Positions 15,930 through 22,137 of a stretch of 31,965 nucleotides of DNA are shown here, piece after piece. Each line of letters starts with the position of its first letter. Position 1 is the stretch's first letter. A model generated the notes under the pieces. It was not told where the DNA came from, searched no databases, and worked only from the letters and a program-made list of their open reading frames with translations. The DNA comes from DASUTW01 sp035513995 (GTDB lineage: Bacteria > Actinomycetota > UBA4738 > CALAEC01), in contig DATKBL010000118.1 in the NCBI GenBank assembly GCA_035513995.1, positions 1-31,965 of the forward strand, read 5' to 3'. The position numbers and the translations under genes were made by a program.

Positions 15930-17614
15930 CAGCCCGGCTCCGTAGGCGGGACCTGGAGGTCGGCGAGGGCGTAGCGGGTCACCTCGCGGAAGAGCGGGGC
16001 GGCCGCCACCCCTCCGTAGACGGTATCGGGCTCGTCGAGCATGGCCGCGACCACGATGCGGGGCTCGTCGGCGGGCGCGAAGCCGATGAACGAGGCGACG
16101 TACTCCTCGCTGTAGCCGAGGGCTCCCTCGAGGGGCTTGCGGGCGGTGCCGGTCTTCCCCCCGACCTCGTAGCCCTCGACCCTGGCCAGGCCACCGGTGC
16201 CCTCCTCGATCACCCGGACCAGCATCTCCCGCACGGCCCGCGCGGTGTCCTCGCCGATCACGCGCCGGCGGTGACCGGGCGGGGCCGGCTCGAACCGCTC
16301 GTCGGCGCCGATCGTCCCCCGGACCAGCCGGGGCCGAACCTTCACGCCGCCGCTGGCCACGGTCGCGTACACGGAGGCCATCTGGAGCGGCGTCACCGCG
16401 ATCCCCTGCCCCATCGGGATGGTCCCCATACTCGTCACCCACCAGTCGTCGCGGTCGAGCAGGATCCCCTCGGATTCGCCGGGGAAGTCGATCCCGGTCT
16501 CCCTTCCGAACCCGAAGCGCGTGAGCCACATCGCCAGCCGGTCGCGCCCCAGCCGCTCGGCGACCCTGATCGTCCCCACGTTCGACGACTCCGCGATGAT
16601 GTCCGAGAGCGTCATCGCCTCCAGGCCGTGGGGGTGGATGTCGCGGAACACCTTGTCCCCGACGCGGTAGGCGCCGGGGACGTCGATCGTCTCGCCCAGC
16701 CCGATCGCGCCGTCCTCGAGTGCCGCGGCTGCGGTGATGACCTTGTTCACGGACCCGGGCTCGTACACGTCGGTGACGGCGCGGTTCAGCAGCACCTCCG
16801 GGGAGGCCTCCGTGTACTCGTTGGCGTCGAACCACGGGTAGGTGACCATCGCGAGCACGTCTCCGGTCGAAGGGTCGAGGACGACGACGGTCCCCCCCTT
16901 GGCGCCGTTCTGCCTCACCGCTCGCTCCAGGGCGCGCTGTGCCTGCCACTGGAGGTCCCGGTCGATCGTCAGGACGAGCGACTCGCCGGGGACCGGCTCC
17001 CGTATGCGCGCATCCCCCTGCGGGATCGGGCGACCCTCGGGATCCTGTTCCACGACCATCGTCCCCGGCCGGCCGGCCAGCACCCGGTCGTAGGCCAGCT
17101 CGATCCCCTCCAGCCCGTCGCCGTCCACGCCCACGAAGCCGAGGACCTGGGAGGCCAGGGTCCCGGACGGGTAGTAGCGCTTGCTCTCCTCGAGGAGCCC
17201 GATGCCGGGGATCCCCAGGGCCTCCACCTTCTCGGCGGCGTCGAGGTCGACCCGCCGCGCCAGGTAGACGAAGGGGGTTTCCCGGTCGAGCGCTCGGGCG
17301 ATCTGACGCCGCCGCGCTCCGATCAGGGGCGCGATCCTGCCCGCCACCTCCCCGGGCCGCTCGATCGCCTGGGGATTCGCGTAGATCGCCCGGGCGTCGA
17401 GGGAGATCGCCAGCTCGTGGCCGTTCCGATCGAACACGGAGCCGCGCGCGGCGGGGAGCGCCACCTCCCGGACCCGCTGGTCGCGCGCGAGCGCCTCGTA
17501 CGCTTCCGCGTCGCGGACGTGGAGGGTCGAGACGCGCGCGCCGATCCCTCCGAGCCCCAGGACGAGCACCGTCAGAAGGAGTCTGATCCGTCCCGCCGGC
17601 GGGCGCCGGCTCAT
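15929..17614 (-). CDS. ftsI: Septal class B penicillin-binding protein FtsI/PBP3 (transpeptidase)
   Basis: This is the septal transpeptidase that crosslinks glycan made by FtsW. The 561 residues show a short cytoplasmic N-terminus, one membrane anchor at about 10-28 and a PBP dimerisation domain with ARGSVFDRNGHELA (about 56-69) and YYPSGTLASQVLGF. The transpeptidase domain has active-site S288-V-N-K291 in YEPGSVNK, SSN at 343-345 and KTGT at 487-490. All catalytic residues are present; Asn before the Lys is a modest variant. No C-terminal PASTA domains are seen. Its start overlaps the ftsL stop as ATGA. Confidence 0.96.
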   Translation of the reverse strand: MSRRPPAGRIRLLLTVLVLGLGGIGARVSTLHVRDAEAYEALARDQRVREVALPAARGSVFDRNGHELAISLDARAIYANPQAIERPGEVAGRIAPLIGARRRQIARALDRETPFVYLARRVDLDAAEKVEALGIPGIGLLEESKRYYPSGTLASQVLGFVGVDGDGLEGIELAYDRVLAGRPGTMVVEQDPEGRPIPQGDARIREPVPGESLVLTIDRDLQWQAQRALERAVRQNGAKGGTVVVLDPSTGDVLAMVTYPWFDANEYTEASPEVLLNRAVTDVYEPGSVNKVITAAAALEDGAIGLGETIDVPGAYRVGDKVFRDIHPHGLEAMTLSDIIAESSNVGTIRVAERLGRDRLAMWLTRFGFGRETGIDFPGESEGILLDRDDWWVTSMGTIPMGQGIAVTPLQMASVYATVASGGVKVRPRLVRGTIGADERFEPAPPGHRRRVIGEDTARAVREMLVRVIEEGTGGLARVEGYEVGGKTGTARKPLEGALGYSEEYVASFIGFAPADEPRIVVAAMLDEPDTVYGGVAAAPLFREVTRYALADLQVPPTEPG

Positions 17615-18048
17615 CCCTCCGCTCCGAGATCCGCGCTGGCCAGGGTGCCGAGGTGCGAGCTGATCCTGCTCGCCCCCTTCCCGGAGACGGCGAGGATCTC
17701 GACGCGGTCGGGCAGGACGAGCCCCGCCCTGCGGGCCGTGCGCACGATGCGCTCCGGCGACGAAAGCCTCGCGGCGTCGAGCCGAAGTCGGGAGTGGTCG
17801 TTCTCGATCCTGTCCACTCGGTCGCGGAGCTCCGCGATGTGGAAGGCCGACTGGGCCACGAGGGCCTGGGCGCTCGCCAGCAGCAGCACCATCGCGGAGA
17901 CGACGACGAGGGCGAACAGGAGGAAGGGGAGCCTCCTGGTGCGGGTGTGGCGCGCCGGCGCCCGGCGCCCGGCCGGGGACGGCCGGCGGGTCCTTGCGGC
18001 GGGGCGCCGGCGCGCCACCTCCTCGAGGCGCCGTGCGGCCACGGCCAT
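17611..18048 (-). CDS. ftsL: FtsL-like bitopic division protein
   Basis: FtsL-type proteins form a coiled-coil complex with FtsQ and FtsB/DivIC and activate FtsWI. Sequence conservation is low, so the call rests on topology and place: 145 residues, an Arg/Pro/Ala-rich cytoplasmic tail (1-40), one hydrophobic helix (about 41-65), a short heptad-rich coiled coil (about 68-97, FHIAELRDRVDRIENDHSRLRL) and a septum-formation-initiator-like end, SSPERIVRTARRAGLVLP. It lies between rsmH and ftsI, where FtsL is expected. The ATG overlaps the rsmH stop as TGATG and its stop overlaps the ftsI start as ATGA. Confidence 0.88.
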   Translation of the reverse strand: MAVAARRLEEVARRRPAARTRRPSPAGRRAPARHTRTRRLPFLLFALVVVSAMVLLLASAQALVAQSAFHIAELRDRVDRIENDHSRLRLDAARLSSPERIVRTARRAGLVLPDRVEILAVSGKGASRISSHLGTLASADLGAEG

Positions 18049-18914
18049 CAGGCCACCCTCCGCGCGACGCGCAGCTTCGCGCTCCTGGCCCGACGGTTGC
18101 GCCGCATCTCGCGCTCGCTCGGCCGGACGGGCTTCTTCGTCAACACATCGAGGCGCTCGTCGCCCAGGAACGCGCGCTTGACGATCCGGTCCTCGATCGA
18201 GTGATAGGAGACGGCCGCGATGCGACCGTCGGAGGCGAGGAGGCCCACCGCCTGGGGAAGGGAGGCGGTGAGCTCCTCGACCTCTTCGTTGACCGCGATG
18301 CGCAGCGCCTGGAAGGTCCGGCGGGCGGGGTGCGGCCCCCGCCGGCGTCCGGGCGCGGCCGCGGCCACGATGCGCGCGAGCTGCGCGGTCGTCTCGATCG
18401 GCTCGCGCTCGCGGGCGCGGCCGATCGCGCGAGCGATCCGGCGGGAGGCACGCTCCTCGCCGTGCTCGAAAATGATGCGCGCCAGCTCCTCCTCGGGGAG
18501 GCGATTCACGAGGTCGGCGGCGGAGAGGCCCTCGGGCCCCATCCGCATGTCGAGCGGCCCCTCGGTCCGATAGGAGAAGCCCCGATCCGGGCGGTCGAGG
18601 TGGAGGGAGGAGACACCGAGATCGAACAGGGTGCCTTCGACCGCCCGGATCGAGGCTTCTTCCGCGATCCGGGGAACCTCCGAGAAGCGGGCGCGCACGG
18701 GGACGAAGCGGTCGCCGAAGCGAGCCAAGCGCTCTGCGGCCAGCCCCAGCGCCTCCGGGTCGCGATCGACGCCGACCACCCGGCCCACGCCGGCCTCGAG
18801 CAGGGCCTCGGCGTGCCCGCCGGCCCCCACGGTCATGTCGATCACGGTGTCCGCTCCGCGCATCAGCTCAACGATCTCCTCGGTCAGAACGGGGACGTGG
18901 GCCTCGTCAGCCAA
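18048..18914 (-). CDS. rsmH: 16S rRNA (cytosine1402-N4)-methyltransferase RsmH (MraW)
   Basis: RsmH methylates C1402 of 16S rRNA in the decoding centre using S-adenosylmethionine. The 288 residues begin at HVPVLTEEIVEL and show the SAM loop DMTVGAGGHAEALL (about 26-39), GVDRDPEAL, FDLGVSSLHLDRPDRGFS, the ALRIAVNEE helix and VSYHSIEDRIVK (about 235-246). The start is a TTG at 18914, the only start codon in the right place before the conserved HVPV. It overlaps the end of the preceding microprotein by 8 nt and has no good Shine-Dalgarno, so translation probably depends on that upstream reading frame. Confidence 0.96.
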   Translation of the reverse strand: MADEAHVPVLTEEIVELMRGADTVIDMTVGAGGHAEALLEAGVGRVVGVDRDPEALGLAAERLARFGDRFVPVRARFSEVPRIAEEASIRAVEGTLFDLGVSSLHLDRPDRGFSYRTEGPLDMRMGPEGLSAADLVNRLPEEELARIIFEHGEERASRRIARAIGRAREREPIETTAQLARIVAAAAPGRRRGPHPARRTFQALRIAVNEEVEELTASLPQAVGLLASDGRIAAVSYHSIEDRIVKRAFLGDERLDVLTKKPVRPSEREMRRNRRARSAKLRVARRVA

Positions 18915-19020
18915 GCGTCCACACGGCCAGGAGCCCGACGCCCAACGTGGCCCCGCTCACCAGAGCGGTCAGCCCCAACAGGAACAGCGACTGCCGTACC
19001 TCGCGATCCAGCTCCCTCAT
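18907..19020 (-). CDS. 37-residue single-pass membrane microprotein between mraZ and rsmH
   Basis: A short frame from the ATG at 19020 to the TGA at 18907 encodes 37 residues. Residues 1-10 are charged (MRELDREVRQ). Residues 11-36 are a continuous hydrophobic segment ending in AVWTLG, so one membrane helix with the N-terminus probably inside. A very strong ribosome-binding site (GGAGGGGAGAGG) lies just upstream, codons are GC-rich like the neighbours, and it lies in the operon 16 nt after the mraZ stop, overlapping the rsmH start. I do not recognise a named family. It may be a division-associated small protein, a leader peptide coupling translation into rsmH, or both. Confidence 0.72.
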   Translation of the reverse strand: MRELDREVRQSLFLLGLTALVSGATLGVGLLAVWTLG

Positions 19021-19036
19021 GCCCCTCTCCCCTCCG

Positions 19037-19474
19037 TCAGAGCTGCTCGGGGACGAGCGCGCCGCTCGCGTAGGAGCTCGCGCGCTGCCGCTCGTACTCC
19101 TCCCACGCCTGCTTGCCCCAGATCTCCAGCCGGTCCCGGACCCCCACGACCACGACCTCCTTGCCCAGCCGTGCTGTGTCGCGGAGCTGCCGCGGGACCA
19201 CGAGGCGGCCCTGGGAGTCCAGGTCCACCTGCTCGGCCTTCCCGAAGAAGATCCGCGCGTAGTCGCGGGCCTTCGGGTCCGAGAGGGGGAGCCGGTCGAT
19301 CTCCTCTGAGCGCCGCCTCCACTCATCGGAGGGGAAGGCGTACAGGCATCCGTCCTGGCCGAGCGTGATGAAGGCGCCGTCGTCGAAGGACTCCCGGAAC
19401 TTCACGGGGAGCGAGATCCTCCCCTTGGGGTCCATCTGATAGCGGCGCTCGCCGACCAGTTCGGCCACCAGCAC
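19037..19474 (-). CDS. mraZ: Transcriptional regulator MraZ
   Basis: MraZ is a ring-forming DNA-binding protein with two SpoVT-AbrB swapped-hairpin folds; it regulates its own dcw operon. Both DxxGR motifs are present: DPKGR (15-19) and DSQGR (86-90), each followed by a hydrophobic LP or VP strand. The predicted 145 residues start at the GTG at 19474, which has GGAGG 8 nt upstream. An earlier GTG at 19489 would add five residues, but it lies within a few bases of the predicted transcription start and has no Shine-Dalgarno. It is the first gene of the cluster, and its promoter carries repeats that fit an MraZ binding site. Confidence 0.95.
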   Translation of the reverse strand: MLVAELVGERRYQMDPKGRISLPVKFRESFDDGAFITLGQDGCLYAFPSDEWRRRSEEIDRLPLSDPKARDYARIFFGKAEQVDLDSQGRLVVPRQLRDTARLGKEVVVVGVRDRLEIWGKQAWEEYERQRASSYASGALVPEQL

Positions 19475-19483
19475 TCCCCTCTC

Positions 19484-19521
19484 CTCCACTGGGCCCCACG
19501 TTTATGCCACTGCTACTCCAC
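19484..19521 (-). promoter_or_regulatory. Putative MraZ operator: four phased GTGG repeats
   Basis: Reading toward mraZ, GTGGAG (19521-19516), GTGGCA (19510-19505), GTGGGG (19499-19494) and GTGGAG (19489-19484) start 11, 11 and 10 bp apart, one per helical turn. MraZ in E. coli and mycoplasmas binds short G-rich direct repeats at about 10-bp spacing upstream of its own gene. The repeats cover the promoter spacer, overlap the -10 and extend past the predicted transcription start, so bound MraZ would block RNA polymerase. Confidence 0.75.
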
Positions 19522-19529
19522 TGGGTCAA
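19501..19529 (-). promoter_or_regulatory. Predicted dcw operon promoter (upstream of mraZ)
   Basis: On the minus strand TTGACC (19529-19524) is followed after exactly 17 bp by CATAAA (19506-19501). These match five and four positions of the main sigma-factor consensus. Transcription would start near 19494, leaving a leader of about 20 nt with GGAGG in front of the mraZ GTG at 19474. A second weaker pair, TTAACC, 18 bp, TGTAAT (about 19572-19543), lies upstream and may be a tandem promoter. Confidence 0.65.
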
Positions 19530-19543
19530 GGTGTTGGAGCGAA

Positions 19544-19557
19544 TTACAGTGATGTAA
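19544..19557. promoter_or_regulatory. Inverted repeat TTACA-N4-TGTAA upstream of the mraZ promoter
   Basis: Perfect 5-bp arms around 4 nt, located 14 bp upstream of the -35 element, in an AT-rich patch unusual for this genome. The position suits an activator or second repressor. The TGTAAT that includes the left arm on the minus strand could instead be the -10 of an upstream promoter. Confidence 0.4.
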
Positions 19558-19570
19558 GTCGAGAGGGGTT

Positions 19571-19596
19571 AACTCGTGTGACTGGTGTGACTCGTG
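19571..19596. repeat. Three tandem 8-9-bp imperfect repeats between the HNH gene and mraZ
   Basis: AACTCGTG, TGACTGGTG and TGACTCGTG follow each other directly in the intergenic region, in roughly one-turn phasing. They lie upstream of the palindrome and promoter of mraZ and downstream of the HNH stop. They may be a protein-binding array or a chance duplication. Confidence 0.4.
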
Positions 19597-19614
19597 GCCG
19601 GAGGGGCCCCCGCC

Positions 19615-20097
19615 TCAGGTGAGGTAGGCCTCCCATTCGGGCTCCAGGCGCCCGATGGAGAGGCGGAGGCCGTCCTTGGGGACGTACGGCCTCCGGCGCA
19701 GCCGCAGGCCCGCCTCCTGGAGGAGACGGTTCTCCTTGCGCGAGTTGCAGGCCCGGCAGGAGGCGACCACGTTCTCCCAGACGTGCTCTCCCCCGCGGGA
19801 CCTGGGGACCACGTGGTCGACGTTCTCCGCCGCCTTCCCGCAGTACTGGCAGGACCAGTTGTCACGCGCGAAGACCGCGCGCCGCGTGAGCGACGCCCTC
19901 GCCCGGTACGGCACCCTGACGAAGTAGTTCAGCCGCACCACAGAGGGCGCCTCGAACGAGACGAGCTCCGAGCGGAAGACCTGGCCGTTCGACTCCAGCA
20001 CCTCGGCCTTCGCCTTGAACACGAGCACGATGGCACGCCTCGCCGTGACGACGGCGAGAGGCTCCTGCGTCGCGTTCAGTACCAGGGCTCTCCCCAC
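19615..20097 (-). CDS. HNH endonuclease family protein
   Basis: A 160-residue protein with a conserved N-terminal region (RALVLNATQEPLAVVTARRA) and a C-terminal beta-beta-alpha-metal HNH nuclease. Zinc-ligand pairs are C83-x2-C86 (WSCQYCGK) and C114-x2-C117 (SCRACN). The catalytic part is VDHVVPRSRGG (D94, H95), N109 in WENVV and N118-x2-K121. This family is widespread and chromosomal in Actinobacteria and has no assigned function; it is not an obvious intron or phage homing enzyme, because nothing mobile surrounds it. The start is a GTG at 20097 with only a weak Shine-Dalgarno. It lies just upstream of the dcw promoter on the same strand. Confidence 0.9.
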   Translation of the reverse strand: MGRALVLNATQEPLAVVTARRAIVLVFKAKAEVLESNGQVFRSELVSFEAPSVVRLNYFVRVPYRARASLTRRAVFARDNWSCQYCGKAAENVDHVVPRSRGGEHVWENVVASCRACNSRKENRLLQEAGLRLRRRPYVPKDGLRLSIGRLEPEWEAYLT

Positions 20098-20135
20098 GCC
20101 TGCTGCGACCCGGTGGTCGTCCGGGACGTGTCGCC

Positions 20136-20141
20136 ATTATA
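20136..20141 (-). promoter_or_regulatory. Perfect -10 hexamer (TATAAT) for the HNH gene
   Basis: TATAAT reads toward the HNH gene, with a predicted transcript start near 20129 and a leader of about 32 nt. No recognisable TTGACA-like -35 lies 16-18 bp upstream in this GC-rich DNA. The 91-bp region 20098-20188 is shared with the divergent ABC gene. Confidence 0.6.
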
Positions 20142-20174
20142 GAGGGAGGCGCCGGGAGTTCCGGGGGCCGGTGC

Positions 20175-20180
20175 TAGACT
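20175..20180 (+). promoter_or_regulatory. -10 element for a leaderless ABC-transporter transcript
   Basis: TAGACT, preceded by TGC (an extended -10 form), ends 8 bp before the ATG at 20189. No Shine-Dalgarno precedes that ATG. A TANNNT box about 7-10 bp upstream of the start codon is the known layout of leaderless actinobacterial genes. No -35 match is seen. Confidence 0.5.
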
Positions 20181-20188
20181 CCGCGCCG

Positions 20189-21124
20189 ATGAGCACCGTC
20201 CCCGGCGCTCCGGTCGTGACCGCCCGCGGGCTCGTGAAGCGCTACGGGACCTTCGAGGCGGTCCGCGGCATCGACCTCGACGTCCCCGCGGGGCGGTGCT
20301 TCGGGTTCCTGGGCCCGAACGGCGCCGGGAAGACCACCACGATGCGGATGATCGCCACCTCCTCTCCCCCCACCAACGGCGAGCTCACCGTCCTGGGGAT
20401 GCCGGTGGAGCGGGGTCGCGAGATCCGGGCGCGGATGGGGGTCGTCCCCCAGGAGAACAACCTCGACGAGGAGATCACGGTGATCCAGAACCTCGTCGTC
20501 TACGCCCGCTACTTCGACATCCCGCCGTCGGTGTCGCGGCCCCGGGGCGACGAGCTTCTCGGGTTCGTAGCTCTGGGCGAGAAGCGCGACCGGATGCCCG
20601 AGGAGCTCTCGGGCGGCATGAAGCGCCGCCTGCTGATCGCCCGGGCCCTGATCAGCGACCCCGAGGTCCTCGTCCTGGACGAGCCGACCACCGGCCTCGA
20701 CCCGCAGGCGCGACACCTCGTGTGGGAGAAGCTCCGGGGGCTGAAGCGGCGCGGGGTCACCCTGCTGCTCACTACGCACTACATGGAGGAGGCATCCCAG
20801 CTCTGCGACCGGCTGGTGATCATGCACGAGGGCCGGATCCTCGTGGAAGGGTCGCCCCGCGAGCTGGTCTCCCGAGAGGTGCCTCCCCAGGTGGTGGAGG
20901 CGCTCGAGCCGACCCCCGAGGCCCGCGCCCAGCTGGCCGCCCTCGAGGGGATAGCCGATCACGTCGAGGATCTATCCGACCGGGTCCTGCTCTACGGGAC
21001 CGACGGCGAGGCGCTCCTGTCGAAGGTGCGGGCCATCGTGGCCGACCCCAGCGCGGTGTGGCTGCGTGGCGCGGGCCTCGAGGACGTGTTCCTCTCGCTA
21101 ACGGGGCGGAGGCTGATCGAGTGA
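20189..21124 (+). CDS. ABC-2 type exporter, ATP-binding subunit
   Basis: An ATPase of the DrrA/NodI type that would energise export of a drug, lipid or polysaccharide. The 311 residues contain the Walker A GPNGAGKTT (42-50), Q-loop VPQENN (86-91), signature LSGGMKRR (140-147), Walker B LVLDEPTTGLD (161-171) and H-loop TTHYMEE (H197). A C-terminal extension after about residue 215 matches the DrrA-like accessory region. The stop overlaps the permease start as GTGA, so the two form one transporter. The substrate cannot be told from sequence. The gene is divergent from the HNH gene. Confidence 0.94.
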   Translation: MSTVPGAPVVTARGLVKRYGTFEAVRGIDLDVPAGRCFGFLGPNGAGKTTTMRMIATSSPPTNGELTVLGMPVERGREIRARMGVVPQENNLDEEITVIQNLVVYARYFDIPPSVSRPRGDELLGFVALGEKRDRMPEELSGGMKRRLLIARALISDPEVLVLDEPTTGLDPQARHLVWEKLRGLKRRGVTLLLTTHYMEEASQLCDRLVIMHEGRILVEGSPRELVSREVPPQVVEALEPTPEARAQLAALEGIADHVEDLSDRVLLYGTDGEALLSKVRAIVADPSAVWLRGAGLEDVFLSLTGRRLIE

Positions 21125-21924
21125 GCGCCGCCGCGCCGAGCCGGCGCCTCCTGCGACTCCCCGACGTCCGGCTGCGGTCGGCCGCGCGCCTGTGGCAGCG
21201 GAACGCCACGATCTACCGACGCACGTACAAGATGAACCTCCTGCCCAACTTCTTCGAGCCGTTCCTCTACCTGCTGGCGATGGGGCTGGGTCTGGGCGCC
21301 TACCTGTCGCAGGTGCAGGGGATCCGCTACATCGACTTCATCGCCCCGGGCCTGGTGGCCACCGCCGCGATGTTCGGGACGAGCTACGACGTGACGTTCA
21401 ACGCCTTCGTGAAGCTGCGGTTCGGCAAGGTGTATGACGCGGTCATGTCGACCCCGCTCACCCCCGAGGACATCGCGCTGGGCGAGCTGCTGTGGGGCAC
21501 GACGAGGGCGTTCATCTACGGCGTCGTCTTCCTGATCATCGCGACCTTCTTCGGGGTGGTGCACTCGTGGCTGGCGCTTCTCTCCCCGCTCGCGATCGCG
21601 CTCATCGGCATGATGTTCTCGGTCCTCGGGCTGGCGTTCACGGCCGTGGTGCCGCTGATCGACTACTTCACCTACTACTGGACCCTCTTCATCACCCCGA
21701 TGTTCCTCTTCAGCGGGATCTTCTTCCCGCTCGACCGTCTTCCCGAGTGGGTCCAGACCGTGGCCTGGTTCATCCCGCTCCACCAGGCGGTGAACCTCAT
21801 GCGCTCGCTGGTCCTGTACGGCGATCTGGGCGCCGCCGCGGCCTCGGCCGCGTGGATCCTGGTCCTGACGGCCGCGCTAGCCGTGCTGCCGCTGAACCTG
21901 CTCCGACGCCGGCTGATCCGCTGA
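21121..21924 (+). CDS. ABC-2 type exporter, permease subunit (NodJ/DrrB-like)
   Basis: The 267-residue membrane partner of the preceding ATPase. After a basic cytoplasmic start with LWQRNATIYRRTYK come six hydrophobic segments, the family sequence GLVATAAMFGTSYDVTFNAF and the conserved ending region MFLFSGIFFPLDRLPEWVQ, which is typical of ABC-2 permeases. It starts at a GTG that overlaps the ATPase stop, so expression is coupled. The complex would have two copies of each subunit. Confidence 0.93.
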   Translation: MSAAAPSRRLLRLPDVRLRSAARLWQRNATIYRRTYKMNLLPNFFEPFLYLLAMGLGLGAYLSQVQGIRYIDFIAPGLVATAAMFGTSYDVTFNAFVKLRFGKVYDAVMSTPLTPEDIALGELLWGTTRAFIYGVVFLIIATFFGVVHSWLALLSPLAIALIGMMFSVLGLAFTAVVPLIDYFTYYWTLFITPMFLFSGIFFPLDRLPEWVQTVAWFIPLHQAVNLMRSLVLYGDLGAAAASAAWILVLTAALAVLPLNLLRRRLIR

Positions 21925-21929
21925 GGTGC

Positions 21930-21958
21930 TTGACTCGGCCTGATCACACCCGTGTAAT
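21930..21958 (+). promoter_or_regulatory. Near-consensus promoter with an inverted repeat over its -10
   Basis: TTGACT (21930-21935), 17 bp, TGTAAT (21953-21958), each matching five of six consensus bases. The 16-bp segment 21943-21958 is an inverted repeat (AT-n-ACAC, CC, GTGT-n-AT) that covers the whole -10, as expected for a repressor site. The start would be near 21965 and read into moxR through a leader of about 170 nt. The promoter begins 6 bp after the ABC permease stop. Confidence 0.65.
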
Positions 21959-22137
21959 TCGAGGTGGAGGCGGCGAACCGGCCTGCGCCCGAGGTATGAC
22001 GGACGCTCCCATACGGGGCCGCGCGGGGCGTCTCAAGGATGAAGGGCGTCGGCCGCCGCCTCCTCCTTCGCCTCGCGCCGTCGTTTCGGAGCCCGGCACC
22101 GTAGAATCGTGACACCCGCACGACCTCCGGAGGGCAC
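21959..22137 (+). other. Leader region upstream of moxR
   Basis: No convincing gene lies here. The region contains a hairpin (GACGC-T-CCC at 22002-22010 with GGGGCGTC at 22025-22032), a weaker one at about 22041-22069, a second -10-like TAGAAT (22102-22107) and a GGAGG ribosome-binding site (22129-22133) before the moxR GTG. A 38-codon frame from 21996 is judged spurious. Confidence 0.45.

Noticed and set aside
16744..16755. FtsI active site SVNK as a defective variant
   Set aside because: The SxxK residues are present and Asn at this place fits the class; SxN and KTGT are intact.
15692..18181. 829-codon plus-strand open frame
   Set aside because: It lies antisense to ftsI, ftsL and murE, which have full catalytic motifs; it is an artefact of high GC.
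21996..22112. 38-codon open frame in the moxR leader
   Set aside because: GAGG is only 1 nt from its ATG and its composition (poly-Pro, Arg) looks like noncoding GC-rich sequence.
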